Of a stretch of 64,000 nucleotides of DNA, positions 34,216 through 45,224 are shown in pieces (position 1 is the first letter of the stretch; the number at the start of each line of letters is the position of its first letter). The stretch comes from Podospora comata (lineage: Eukaryota; Ascomycota; Sordariomycetes; Sordariales; Podosporaceae). Position numbers and translations under genes: made by a program. Where the stretch lies: positions 1 to 64,000 of the forward strand of contig CP071493.1 in assembly GCA_017354895.1 (NCBI GenBank), given 5' to 3'. The notes below the pieces were generated by a model. It was not told the origin of the DNA. It was given only the letters and a program-made list of their open reading frames with translations, and made no database searches.

Positions 34216-35108
34216 CGGCCTGCTAAGAGATGCTCTGGCTGAGAGGTCGCGAGCAAGATGGTCTCAATGACGCAGACAGCAAAAAGCACCAGCAAGTTGA
34301 GATGAAATCCAAAGTCAATTGATGGCCAGGTTACGCTACGTCCACCTTATATCAGAGACAAGCTCCCCGGTATCGCACATGCAGTGACGCAGTCCGGCCA
34401 GGTTTCCATTGAGTTTTGATAGTGGTTCATTCCAGAGCCGACCAATCCCCTCTGATACCCCTCGAAGCTGCTGCACTCGCTGATTTGCCGTTGGATCTCG
34501 GACGCCTCCTTTGTCAAGCTTTCCGTTCGCTGCAGGCCATGATGTTATCGTCGGTCCCTTATCAACCGGCGCCCCCCCACACCCTGCCAAAGGCCGCCGG
34601 TAGCCGCAAATGCGGGCGAGTGTGGGGAAAGGGACCACCTGCCGTCATCGACGAATTGGCCCCGCCCCTCTGCTCCCACGCGGGTCTCGATTCATTCCAG
34701 TCGAGCTGCCAGTCCTGCCAAGCTCCCTAGCGCTCCTGAATGCCCCTGTGAACGGCTTTCCATGGCCCCTGGACAGTCCCGACTCCTTCACCGCGGACGT
34801 CGCAAGCAGCGCCATCCCCATGACAAAGCCCACGCCAGCGGCTTCGGAGAGCGGTTGCTATCGGCGCTCATAGAAAGACGTCAATTCCAATTATCCGATC
34901 CAGTGACCAGCCGCGCCAATTGAGGAGGCTAACTGGGTCATGTGGTTTCGTGGTGCGCCGTGGCCATGCAGCCGGGTGATCCCTTCCCCGACAGGGGCCG
35001 AAGCGGAAGTACCCTTCTCGTGGTGTGTTCGAGCTTGCCGCCCCTCCCTGGTGCGAACAACGGTATAAAGGAGGCTGGCAACCAACACTGTGGCGGATAC
35101 AAGAGTCC
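34216..35108. other. Intergenic stretch
   Basis: GC-rich 890-bp spacer upstream of proline dehydrogenase and downstream of the Tim17-like gene. Only short ORFs without protein character. Confidence 0.6.
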
Positions 35109-35805
35109 TCATGCCTTTTGCTTAAAGGTCCTTATCTTGCGCTTGATATACTCGACGTATTGCAGACGCCGGCCCCTCTTAGCCGCCAGGATGTCTTGTA
35201 TTCCGCCGTAGAGGGTACCGACCACGAGGGCTGTCTTGGTGGTTCGGGCTGCGAGGGGCAATGAGTAACGGTCTGCAGCAGTCTGTTAGTATTTTGCCGT
35301 AGGCTTTCGGTATTCAAGAAAACATACTCCAGAGGCTAAAGACTCCAGCACAAGTCACCATGGACGTCACAGTGTTGAACAGATCGGCAGTGCCGCGATA
35401 CTCGTCAAACATGTGCTCAATGGAAAACACAGCCGTAGTCCAGACACCAATCTTGGTTCCCATCTTTAGCCCCTCACGTAGGCCTCCGCGGGCTGCGATG
35501 TAATTCTTGCTCTTGTGGTACAGGTACCAGCCGGTGGCGGTCGAGGGCAGCTTGTGGGCGTGCTCGGCGCGGAACTGGAGACTGGCGATCTTGCTGCCGT
35601 GCCCTGCTCCGACAAGGAAGCCAGTGCCAAAAGACAGCATTGTGGCGAGCGGCAGCCGAATCATAGGGGGCATCGACAAGCGCGAAGAAATGTAGAATGC
35701 CTCGATTTCTTCTTTACTGAGCTTTTGATAGCCGACCGGGACATCGTCTTGCTGGGGCGGGGCTGGGATTTGAGCTGCTGGGGCAGACGCCGGATGAGTA
35801 GCCAT
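35109..35805 (-). CDS. Tim17/22/23-like mitochondrial membrane protein
   Basis: Exons 35805-35328 and 35272-35109, with a 55-bp intron (GTATGT...GCAG), give 213 aa from MATHPASAP. An in-frame ATG at 35892 is less likely, as the extra residues do not look like coding sequence. The body has Gly-rich helix signatures of the Tim17 superfamily: FGTGFLVGAGHGSKIA, REGLKMGTKIGVWTTAVFSIEHMFDEYRG (split here only for length: REGLKMGTKIGVW, FSIEHMFDEYRG), TADLFNTVTSMVTCAGVFSLW and VVGTLYGGIQDIL. The C-terminus is strongly basic. It is probably in the inner membrane; whether it acts in import or complex I assembly (TIMMDC1-like) is not clear. Confidence 0.7.
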
Positions 35806-36115
35806 GGTGAATATATCTTTGGACTCGTGTCCCGTCAGCATGTGCTTGGCCGTGATGTTGGAGAAGGAGAATGCTTCAGCGAGGAAAGGCAATGGTTAAA
35901 CTGAGCGGACGAGACAGCTGCTGCACCGTCGATCTGCCTGGTGATTGGATTGAAAATGGAAAATGCAGAGGTCAAAGCTCCCTGCCCCACCTTCTGTTTG
36001 TCGCCAGGATCAGGCAGCTTGGCAACCTGCCCCACACAAGCTCGCACAACACCTTTACACCCAAGACATCAAGATAGTACAAGCTCGTCAATTTTTAATA
36101 CAGATCACTGTCAAG

Positions 36116-36600
36116 ATGGTATGTGGTTCTTATAGTGATGTTGCTATGTTGTGAAGCTGATAGAGTGACAGCCTCCACGTTCTGCCCCCGTCATTGACGA
36201 CTCGCCTACTGCTCTTACAATCATACTCAAGCACGGCATTACCAGCGTCTTCCTCTTTGCGTCTCCAACATGGACCTTTGAAAAGCTCTCCGCAAATCTT
36301 CTTGAGGTCTTGCGTGACCGCTACCCAGAGGGCGTGCCCAAATCTACCGAGAAAGAATCCACCATTACGCCCATTCCAACTGAAGACGCCGACGTCAGAG
36401 TCGTGTTTGGCACGCCCAGAGATGCCGACGACTACACCAGGGGGTTCAAGAAGTTTGACGTGAGCCCGAAGGATACTTTGGGCAAGAAGGGGTTGAAGAA
36501 GGTTAGCACTCTTGCGTTTGCGCTGCTGGAACCAGACCAGGATGAGGACGAGCCAGTCAAGTTTGAGGTCGCCTTTCCAATCAACGATGTCGAGGCCTAA
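36116..36600 (+). CDS. Conserved-looking small protein; first coding exon is ATG only
   Basis: Exon 1 contributes only the ATG (36116-36118), directly followed by donor GTATGT; the intron ends in GACAG at 36171 and exon 2 (36172-36600) is open to the stop, giving 143 aa starting MPPRSAPVIDDSPTALT. The protein is soluble and looks folded: ALTIILKHGITSVFLFASPT, FEKLSANLLEVLRDRYPEG, VVFGTPRDADDYTRG, and an acidic C-terminus. Without the intron the frame has no good start near its conserved-looking N-terminus. The family is not recognised. Confidence 0.65.
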
Positions 36601-36879
36601 ACATTCCTGGCGTGCACAAAAGAGGGTAGTTCTGAGTCTAAAGGAGCATCATATGCCAGTTTGGCGTTCTCTTAGCTGTGTTGGGGCTGCAATTGCATTG
36701 ATATTAGCCCAGAGAGCAAATGACAGTAAATCATTATTCCGTCGTTGGCACGGCTGTTGCCGAATGCTACAAGAGCGCCCTTTCATCTCAATGCTATGAG
36801 CAAAATAATACCGAGTGGATCACATCTGGGTTAGTCCCACTTGTCGATGATGAAGATGAGCAAAATAGCAAAAGGTTGA

Positions 36880-36970
36880 GGTCGTGCCCGGGTTCGAACC
36901 GGGGTTACTGGAAAGTATGAATGAGAAATGTCATCAAAATCCAGAGTGATAACCACTACACTACACAACC
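36880..36970 (-). tRNA. tRNA-Gln (anticodon TTG) with a 20-nt intron
   Basis: The minus strand folds as a tRNA. Acceptor GGTTGTG pairs with CACGACC (one G-U). The D arm lies in TAGTGTAGTGGTTATCAC. Anticodon stem CTGGA/TCCAG encloses loop TTTTGAT, giving anticodon TTG. T arm CCCGG-TTCGAAC-CCGGG carries the consensus B box. A 20-nt intron sits after position 37, the canonical place. It should decode CAA glutamine codons. It lies between two protein genes. Confidence 0.93.
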
Positions 36971-37408
36971 TTGGATGATTTCGACTCTCAGACTTTGGTC
37001 TTATGATTGGCAGTTTTTCCTATTCAACACACGATATTCACGGCATCAGGAGCTCAGTGTGTCCTAGGTAATGTATCTTTGGATTTCTGTCATTTGATTC
37101 ATGCCAAAAAATAATCGAGCCAAAGATCAAAATGACCTCAGGGTGCAGAGGGTCTCGGTACTAAAATTAGCTGGCCTTGGCCCACTCTTCCAGGGGTCCG
37201 GTCTGTTTCTCGTGGGCGTCATTGGCACCTAGCTCCGCTCTCGGCAGGCACGGCGTCCACCTGCTCTACACGACAAACATTTATCAACCAACAACTGGAA
37301 AAGAGGCACGAGCAAAAGGGCCACATTACCGTTGGTGTCGCAGTCTGCAACTATTCACAATGCCATCATAGTTTTTCGTTGCGTGCGCAACAGTAGGATC
37401 AGTCACCG
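36971..37408. other. Intergenic stretch
   Basis: Upstream region of the ZIP gene and of tRNA-Gln. Nothing else recognised. Confidence 0.6.
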
Positions 37409-38862
37409 TTGAAGATGGAGCCAAACTTGCTCGCACCACGAGCCAATGGTGCGTCTTCCTTTGGCCAACTGCGGCGCATCACTGACAGGAAAGTAGAATG
37501 GTCACAGATTCCAACTTCTCTCCTCCTCGCCGAACTTTCCCGACGCGACGACGCCGATCACGATCAACGACCAGCTTGCGGCTCCGGCAAAAACAGCCAT
37601 GGCTACGACACGCCCCTTCACGTCTTCGCGCTGTTCCTGATTCTCACCATCAGCACCTTGGCCTGCGCCTTTCCGCTCTTTTCTCAACGAGTAACGAAGC
37701 CGGGGAAGCGCCAAAAGAATATTCTGTTTGTCTGTCAGCACTTTGGCACTGGCGTCTTGATGGCCACAGCGTTTGTGCACTTGCTGCCCACTGCCTTTGT
37801 GTCCCTGACAGATCCTTGCCTGCCTCATGTTTTCAGCAAGGGGTACCGGCCACTGGCTGGGCTGATAGCCATGATTGCAGCGTTTGTGGTCGTGGTGATT
37901 GAGTCGATCCTGTCGAGCCGAGGGGCCGGGCATAGTCACTCGCATTCCTGGGACGACGAGGACTCGGAGGAAGGGCACGAAGAGGCAAAACACACGCGCA
38001 CGCACGGACATGCTGGACACTCGAGGACCCCGGATGTCGCCATGGACGATCTGGAAGGGGCTGGAGAGCATCGGGGCTTGGTTTCCGGGGCCTCACCTCT
38101 TCCGGGAGGCACTCCTCTGATGCAGGCCAAATCGCGCCAGAGCAGGGATTCGTTCGAACGAGAAAGGGAGTCCCTGGAGCTGGAGCTCAGCTTGGATGAG
38201 CTCAATGGCAGCGGACAGGGTGGCTCGACACGGCTCCTGGCCACGTCGAAACCGTTGCCAGCTCTTCCCTCACATGCGCACAGCGGATATCATCACCAAG
38301 GCCCCCCAAACGCGGAGGAACAGCAACGCATGATGCTTCAGTGCGTTTTGTTGGAAGCCGGTATTCTGTTTCACAGCGTGTTCATCGGCATGGCCCTGTC
38401 TGTCGCCACAGGACCATCCTTTGCCGTTTTCCTTCTGGCCATCTCCTTTCACCGTATGTGCGCCCTTTCCGCTCTGACAGACAGAAATCCTAACAATGAA
38501 CAGAATCCTTCGAAGGTCTTGCGCTGGGAACACGCATTGCAGCCCTCCACTTTCCCAAATCCTCTCCCCATCCTTGGCTGATGGTTCTGGCATTTGGCCT
38601 GACCACGCCCATCGGCCAAGCCATCGGGCTGTTTGTCCACAGGTTCTACGACCCCATGAGCCAGACAGGCTTGCTCATGGTTGGTTTTATGAACGCCATA
38701 TCTGCCGGTCTGTTGCTCTTTGCCGGGCTTGTCCAGCTGCTGGCAGAAGACTTTTTGAGCGAAAAGAGCTACAAGACACTGAGAGGACGGAAACGAGTGA
38801 ATGCCTTTCTGGCAGTGGCCGGAGGCGCAAGCCTGATGAGCCTGGTGGGGGCGTTTGCCTAA
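37409..38862 (+). CDS. ZIP family zinc/iron transporter
   Basis: Exons 37409-38453 and 38504-38862, with a 50-bp intron, give 467 aa (465 from the second ATG at 37415). ZIP carriers bring Zn2+ or Fe2+ into the cytosol. The three N-terminal helices include CQHFGTGVLMATAFVHLLPTA (20 residues from QHFGTG onward are the conserved part). A long loop is His-rich (GHSHSHSWDDEDSEEGHEE, HTRTHGHAGH), as in metal-sensing loops. The metal-binding pair lies in helix 4 (LFHSVFIGMAL) and helix 5, where the intron junction rebuilds HQSFEGLALG. Five further helices end in GASLMSLVGAFA. The loop between helices 3 and 4 is about 150 residues, long for the family but usual in filamentous fungi. Confidence 0.92.
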
Positions 38863-38921
38863 TACCAATCTTTGTTGTATCATATATAGGCCTCTATACT
38901 AATGATATACTCCTGCACATA

Positions 38922-39675
38922 TCATGACCGCTTGTTCTGAACATATTGCGTAAACGTGGCCCTAGCGTTCTTGCCAAAGTCCAGCGCATTGCTAAACATG
39001 CCTTGGTTGTTGTGCACAGGAAAGCTACCGGATGGGTTCGAAGGCTGGGGCACGGCGGTGCGGCTGATGGCCCAGGCAAAGGTCGACGCACTGCCAGACT
39101 GTGTTTCGAGGCGCCCGCCGTTTTGCTGGCTGTTCCACCTGCTGCAGCCCGTACAGACAACCTCGACGGTCCAGTGCGTCGAGTTGCGTGCTGTCGACAG
39201 GGTGCGCAGGGTGGCACCGCTGTAGAGGCCAGGGGTAGTGCGGCCGCTGTGGGAAACATCAGCTTTTGATCTCATCAACCTATTCCCAAGATACATACGC
39301 GCTCCACCTCGACGACACAGACACCTGACCCGAGTTTCCGTTCGGCCACGCAACCGTGAGCGGATTGTTGGTCATCCCGCCGCCCCAGGCAAAGCCAACC
39401 CATGTCTGGGCAACGGGGGAGATGATCTGGAGGATGGTGTCGTATGCCGCATTGTTGGTCGCGTCAGAGGGCAGGGCGATGCGGTAGGTGGGCGCGGTGG
39501 CCGAGGTGTAATACTGAAGAAAGCAGAGACTCGGTACGTTGCCGGAGGCGGTGGAGCAGTATTTTGAGGTGACGCCGTACACTTGCCGCGATTCTATCTC
39601 GGACGAGGGAGTCACCGGGGAGGAAGCTGCCAGCAAAGGTGCGGCGAAGAACGCGACGAGTGATGGCAGATGCAT
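38922..39675 (-). CDS. Secreted stand-alone AA8 cytochrome b domain (CDH-type)
   Basis: Exons 39675-39299 and 39246-38922, with a 52-bp intron (GTATGT...ACAG), give 233 aa. A signal peptide covers about 1-18, with a short propeptide ending SRQV. The rest is one AA8 iron-reductase domain like the heme b domain of cellobiose dehydrogenase. The likely heme ligands are Met101 in WGGGMTNNPL and His204 in FPVHNNQG, and a Cys pair lies in VVCTGCSRW. There is no flavin dehydrogenase domain, no CBM1 and no GPI-like tail, so it would act as a free redox carrier, perhaps feeding electrons to lytic polysaccharide monooxygenases. The gene is convergent with the ZIP gene (60 bp between stops). Confidence 0.9.
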
Positions 39676-40267
39676 GGTGAACGATTCGGGGCCAATTCAG
39701 GGGTAATTTCTTGCCAACATAGAACTAAAAAACAGAGGGAAAGGCTTGGAATTTATCATCTTATTTTTGTCTACTATTCCCTCCTTCTCAAACTGGTCAT
39801 ACAGAGTCTCGCTGATCTCTCGTTCATGGTTGCTCTCCGGATAAAGTCCATATGAGGCATCACCCTTGCCATCCATGTGTTATATAGAGTATTTGCACTG
39901 ATCAACTCCTCCAACTATCGTCGAGCGGCAAGTGATCGGCAGCAAATCAGAGATCCCGTTTCACAAATCAAGTGATCCCGGCCGGTGGGCGAACAACAGC
40001 CTGAAGGACTCTGCCACCTCACCACGTCGTGTCTCTGAGCTCATCCTCCGAGATGTAACCCCCCTGAAGGGCTTCTCTTTGATTTGAAATAATGTTTACT
40101 ATGATCCAATCAATCAGCAGTGTTTGGAAACAGGCAGAAAACCTACAACGGAGACAACACCAAGCAGGGAGGTCGTAAAAGCGTGGACAATGAATCAAAC
40201 TTGCTCATTCATTCATCATTGAGTTCCTAATGAGTTTCTGCCATTTGCAACAACATCCTGCCCGGGT
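39676..40267. other. Intergenic stretch
   Basis: Upstream of the AA8 gene and downstream of the sugar transporter; no gene recognised. Confidence 0.6.
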
Positions 40268-42028
40268 CTAAATGATTTCTTTTTGCTGAACCTTTGTGTC
40301 CTTTTCGGATGTCTCTTGGACATCATCCCCGTCCACCGACGCCTTCTCTGGGGCCTCGGTCACGCCAAACAGCTGGTCCATGGCCTCGAGAGAGACGCCC
40401 TTGGTTTCTGGGATGAAGAACCAGACAAACACAAACATGGAAAAGCAGAAGCTGCCAAAGATGAGGTATGTTCTAAATTTTCGGTTAGTAATCATTTGAC
40501 TGTGTCATATCAAGAGACGCCTACCCATAACCGTCACTTCCGACAGTCACCAACATGGTTGGTACAGCACGGGCAACAACAAAGTTGAAGAGCCATTGAG
40601 TGGCGGCAGCGTACGAGACGTTGAGAGACCGAAGACGAGCGGCGGGAATTTCGGATGCCAAAATCCAGCAAGCAGGTCCCCAACCGAATTGGAAGAATCT
40701 GTTGCTCTGTCAGTTCATACGAGACAACCGAGAGGATCAGGGTGAGTACATACGCAGCAAACAAAAAGATGGACACGAGCGCAAAGTACCCGGCTGGGGG
40801 AACTTCCTCACCAGCCCTGGGCGGTGAAATGCGCACATACAAGCCAATGTAGAACATGGCCAGGCCTTGGGCGATACTAGTCCACAAAAGCGACCGCCTG
40901 CGTCCGAGGGAATCGGCCATGAAGAGCAGGAAGCAAATGCAGCTGACCACCTTGACAATACCATAGATGCCAGTGCTGAAAAGCGAGGTAGAAGTGCCAG
41001 TCAGACCGAGGTTCTGGAAGATGGTTGGTGCGTAGGTGTTGATGGCGTTGGTGCCCGTCATTTGCTGGCAAATCATCAAGGTAATGCTGATAAGTACGCG
41101 CTTGCGGTTACCAGGGATCGTCCACATCTCCTTTTGCAACTTCCAGTAGGTGGCATCGCCAATGAGGCGCCGATCCTGCTCCAGCTGGTCGACGATTTCT
41201 TGAAACTCCTCTTGGACGTACGGGTGTGTGGGTGGCAGGTTGCGGATGTTGGACAAGATGCGCTTGCAGTCCTCCCATCTGTCCTGTCGTGCCAGCCAAC
41301 GAGGCGACTCGTGGCAGAGAAGCATGCACCCACACAGGAGCGCAGCAGGTAGGGCCTGAATGGCGAGCGGAAAGATGTACATGATGGGGCCATCCGGGAA
41401 GTGAATCGAGACGGAATAGTTGATCCAAAAGGCAATCATGCCCCCCGTGACGATAAACAGCTGGTATAGGCCAGTAAGGAGTCCACGAATGGCGCGGGGC
41501 GAGTTCTCGGACACATAGATCGGGTTCACGGCCGAAGCAGCTCCGACACCAACACCAGCCACGAATCGACCAACGTACATGGCCGCCAGCTTCCCAGAGG
41601 CAGCAGCTTGCATGATGACACCGATGATAATAACCAGAGAGGTTGCGATGAGGCACCATTTGCGGCCGAATCGATCTGTGAGAGGCGAAGCGATGAGCGC
41701 ACCAAGGAAGCAACCAGCTTGAAGGGTCGAGACGATATTGGCGGCGAGATTGGCGGTAGCCACGGAATTGCGGTCACCGAGGCCAAAGTCTCGAACGAAG
41801 GGGGGCAGGACGATAACACCGCCGATGACCGAAGAGTCCCAGCCAAAAGACATGGCACCGAAGCAGGCCTATACACAACATCGTGGTAAGTGTCTGATCA
41901 AGCCAGATAAACAAAAGTCTTACCGAACAAGCAAGCAAATACACCCTCCATCCGTAGATCTCGGCAGGATCCGTGGCCATGGCCTCGTTCCGCACGATCT
42001 TGCGCAGGATCTTTTGTGAGAGACCCAT
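40268..42028 (-). CDS. MFS sugar/quinate-type transporter (SP family)
   Basis: Exons 42028-41924, 41868-40754, 40698-40525 and 40472-40268 (introns 55, 55 and 52 bp) give 532 aa. All sugar-porter signatures are present: [10 protein letters not shown] in helix 1, DRFGRK in loop 2-3, [20 protein letters not shown] (PESPR-like region follows as CHESPRWL), [15 protein letters not shown] in helix 7, DSLGRRRSL in loop 8-9, and [12 protein letters not shown] near the C-terminus. The N-terminus ([12 protein letters not shown]) resembles quinate permeases and related fungal sugar carriers. The substrate is not certain; a plant-derived sugar or sugar acid fits the surrounding wall-degrading genes. Confidence 0.92.
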
Positions 42029-43573
42029 GGTGGGCAGCGATCTGACGGTGATCCTCGTGATTTGAATGAGATGCAATCAAGCCTGGAGTTGAGAGCTCAG
42101 CTCCTGGCGTTTGCTGCTAACAAGCAAAAGGAAAACAGCACCGCGAGGACCAGATTGCAACAAGAGACTGGAACACGACGGGGTGCTCCATCCCGGGCCT
42201 TTTTGTAGTTGCACCGCAGCCATCTAGGATCTGGACGGGTGAACGGGTCTGTCTCTGGCTTGTTTCTCGCCTGATTGGCGAATGTGTTGGCCCCCATGCC
42301 TGCTGCCACCGTCTGGGGATGCGGAGAAGCATCCTCTCAAGGAGATCATGGGGCGACTGTGCACTCGGGATACAGAAAAAGTCTTGCAGCGAATGGTGTG
42401 TGAGAGCAGGGGGGCTAGAGCAGGCGAGAGATGGACGCATGTCGTTGGATGGGCATCTGTAGAGGCTGGTCTGCCATGCTTTCGCTACCTTGCACTGGCA
42501 CGGTAAAGCCCCAGGGTTGTCCTTTTTTCCACCAAGAAGAGGAGGTTGAGGTTGCGGCCAGAGTGGGTGCTGCTACAAAAAGCCGAGTACATATACACAA
42601 CGGTTTTCTTGTCCCGTTGCCAAGACGGCAGCTTTGAGCGCCAGAGATCTCTTGAGTCTTGGCCACGGACGCGATATTGAAGGGGAGATATCTGATGGCT
42701 TGAGAGAGAGACTGCGTTGTGAGCATGGAATTTGACGTTGAGATGCTGAGGTCTATAAATTCCGAGACGATCTTTGAATGAGACATTGACTGAGGGTCTC
42801 ATCATGCCAATCTGGAAAGGTGAAGATAAGGTATGGTCGCTTCCAGTGCCGCTCGGTATTAGCCTATTCGTAGTATGGCAGTTGGAGTAGTTCAAGGGCC
42901 GGGATGTTCTCGGTGGTGTGCGACCGACTTGGCTCTCTTGGCTGAGTCTGACAGGGGGTGATGCGGGATGTGGGGAACCTGGACTAGCTCTTGTTATCGT
43001 TGGGGGAAGGGGCGATTAAGGTCAGGTACGACCTTATCTTGCTCCAAGGCCCTTATTTCCACCAGAGGAAGAAGGAGCTTCACAACCTGTGGAAGGAAGA
43101 GCATTCCCTTTCATGCGCTATGGAAAAATACTCGTCTTCTCTTAACAAAATATCCAAAACCCGACAAGTCGACAACAGGTCTAACATTCAACATCCAGAC
43201 CTTCTCCAATTATCCAGAGTTGCACATCAAGCGGTTCGAGACGAGGGGTCCAATTTAGCCAGACCTCCAGAGGGTGACAATCAAGACCAGCTCACACATG
43301 GCATCTTTGCCCGATGCTGCTCGTCCCACAACGCCGGGCCAGGGTGTTGCTCAGTGCTCACTCACTCTGGCTGCCATCCTTGGTGACTTCATCCAGGAAT
43401 TTTTCCACGAATGAGAAAAGACCATCCACTCCGGACCAGGCCAGTCAGCAACGCGCCTACTATAGCTGATCATCTGACAGAGGAGATACAGCCAGTAGCT
43501 GTTTACTTCCCGTTGAATTCATGCTGATCGCTTCACCGAATTCCATGTACCCGGTCTGACACCCATCACGAGA
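42029..43573. other. Divergent intergenic region with a GGCTAA motif
   Basis: 1.5 kb without a recognisable gene. GGCTAA (complement, 43255-43260) lies about 315 bp before the BNR_4 gene. Short overlapping ORFs (42968-43386) are of non-protein composition. Confidence 0.55.
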
Positions 43574-45067
43574 ATGCTTTCACGTCCCACCTGCACGGTG
43601 CTGGGTTCAGATCCCACCAACCGCAAATGCAGAATCAATTGTTATGCCTTTCAGCAGGATGCTATCGTCACGTTTCAAGGCTGGCAGTATGCTGCCTTTT
43701 GCAGCCCCCTTCCAGATGTCGCTGAACCGCTTTATGTGCACCTCGCCAGGAGGCGGCTCCTAGAACCCCCACACGATAATCCGAGAGGCTGGGAGGTGCT
43801 GGCATTGACAGACTACCCCCAGACAGTTGATGACGGCCACAATACCGTTCAGCTAGGCATCTCTCCTGGTGACGGCACAATTCATCTATCATATGATCAT
43901 CATTGTGATGTGTATGCCAAAGTGGTCCATGTGATGAATAGTAGGTACATTCGTTGACACTGATCTAGGCTTCGCTATCGTTACTCGTGTCGAGATCTTG
44001 CCTTGAAGCCCACCGAGTTCACCTGGATAAGCTCCCACTTTACAACAACGCTCGACTACCTTCCCGGGCTCCCTGCGTCTCACAAACCCTTCCATTACGT
44101 CACCTACCCCCGGTTCTGTGCGGCCGATTCTGATCTTCTTTTTACGCTCAGAGACGGCAAAGCAGGTCTGGGAAACGACCATCTTTATGTCTATTCTTCT
44201 TCCTCTGGCCGTTGCTCCTACCTTGGCCAGCATCTCACTGGGATTCAAAGCAATCCGTATATCCACGGCCTGAGCTACCGCTCGGGCAGACTGCATTTGA
44301 CATGGGTCTACCGTGGTTTTGTCCACTATGACGGATGGGATGATCTCGCAGACACCAAGCACAAGCAGCAGGCTGGGCCCAACGGAGCGGAGAACAATCA
44401 TGATTTATGTTATGCTTACAGCGACGGCCTCGGAAAAACATGGAAGAATGGCCAGGGCAAAGAGATTGCGTCAAGAGACCTGGGGATTAGCACTATCGAT
44501 AACAACAGCGAGGGGATCGTTGTTTTTCGCATCCCTAAAAGATCAGGTCTCACAAATCAGGAATCTCAAGTCGTTGATCTGGACGGCGGTGTCCATGTTT
44601 TGAACAGGAGTTCCTTGCCAGTTGGATGGAACAACAGGAGCGGCGTGGAAGCCGTCCACTGGAGACATTATTACAAGGCGCCGGGTGATGATGGTGCGTC
44701 TGGTTTCCTTTGGCGTTGCTATCAAAGCTAACATGAATATCCAGGAATTTGGTCTGAATTTCTGCTCCGACCAGTATATGGCAGCACCAGGGGAAGACTG
44801 GCTGTTTCGAAAACCGGGGATGTGATCATCATTCTTCCCGATGCAGAAAATGGACGTGTGTATATTGAAAAGGCAACCAAAAGCAGTGGGTATACTGCTC
44901 ATGAAGAGGTTTGGTCTGGAGAAGGGCTCAGGGGTGAACCACTGGTTGACCTGCCACGGTTGGAGAACGATAACGTGCTGTCGTTGATGGTCTTGGCTGA
45001 TACCAAACCATCAAATGACATAGATCCAGGTACGAGGAATGTTGTGGTATTGGACTTTGAATTGTAA
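43574..45067 (+). CDS. BNR_4 beta-propeller protein, probable polysaccharide lyase-like
   Basis: Exons 43574-43911, 43969-44693 and 44745-45067 (introns 57 and 51 bp) give 461 aa. The start CYAFQQDAIVTFQGWQYAAF, the DGTIHLSYDHHCDVLRYRYS segment rebuilt over intron 1, SGRLHLTWVYRG, and DGLGKTWKNGQG are typical of BNR_4 seven-bladed propellers. That fold includes ulvan lyases and the fungal rhamnose-glucuronate lyase family (PL24/25/42), which is from memory. There is no signal peptide, so the enzyme would be intracellular or secreted by another route, unless an upstream exon was missed. Exact substrate unknown; a uronic-acid polymer is the best guess. Confidence 0.7.
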
Positions 45068-45224
45068 TCATACACCGTTGCCTGTATGCTATGTATGCGA
45101 ACTGAATATTCTTTCCTTTCGTGTGCTCCCATGTCCTCTCCGGATATCTTCCCAAACTATATAAAAAAAAGGTATCATGACTCGTATCATCATCAGAAAA
45201 CAAATTGAAAGGAAAAGAAGTCAT

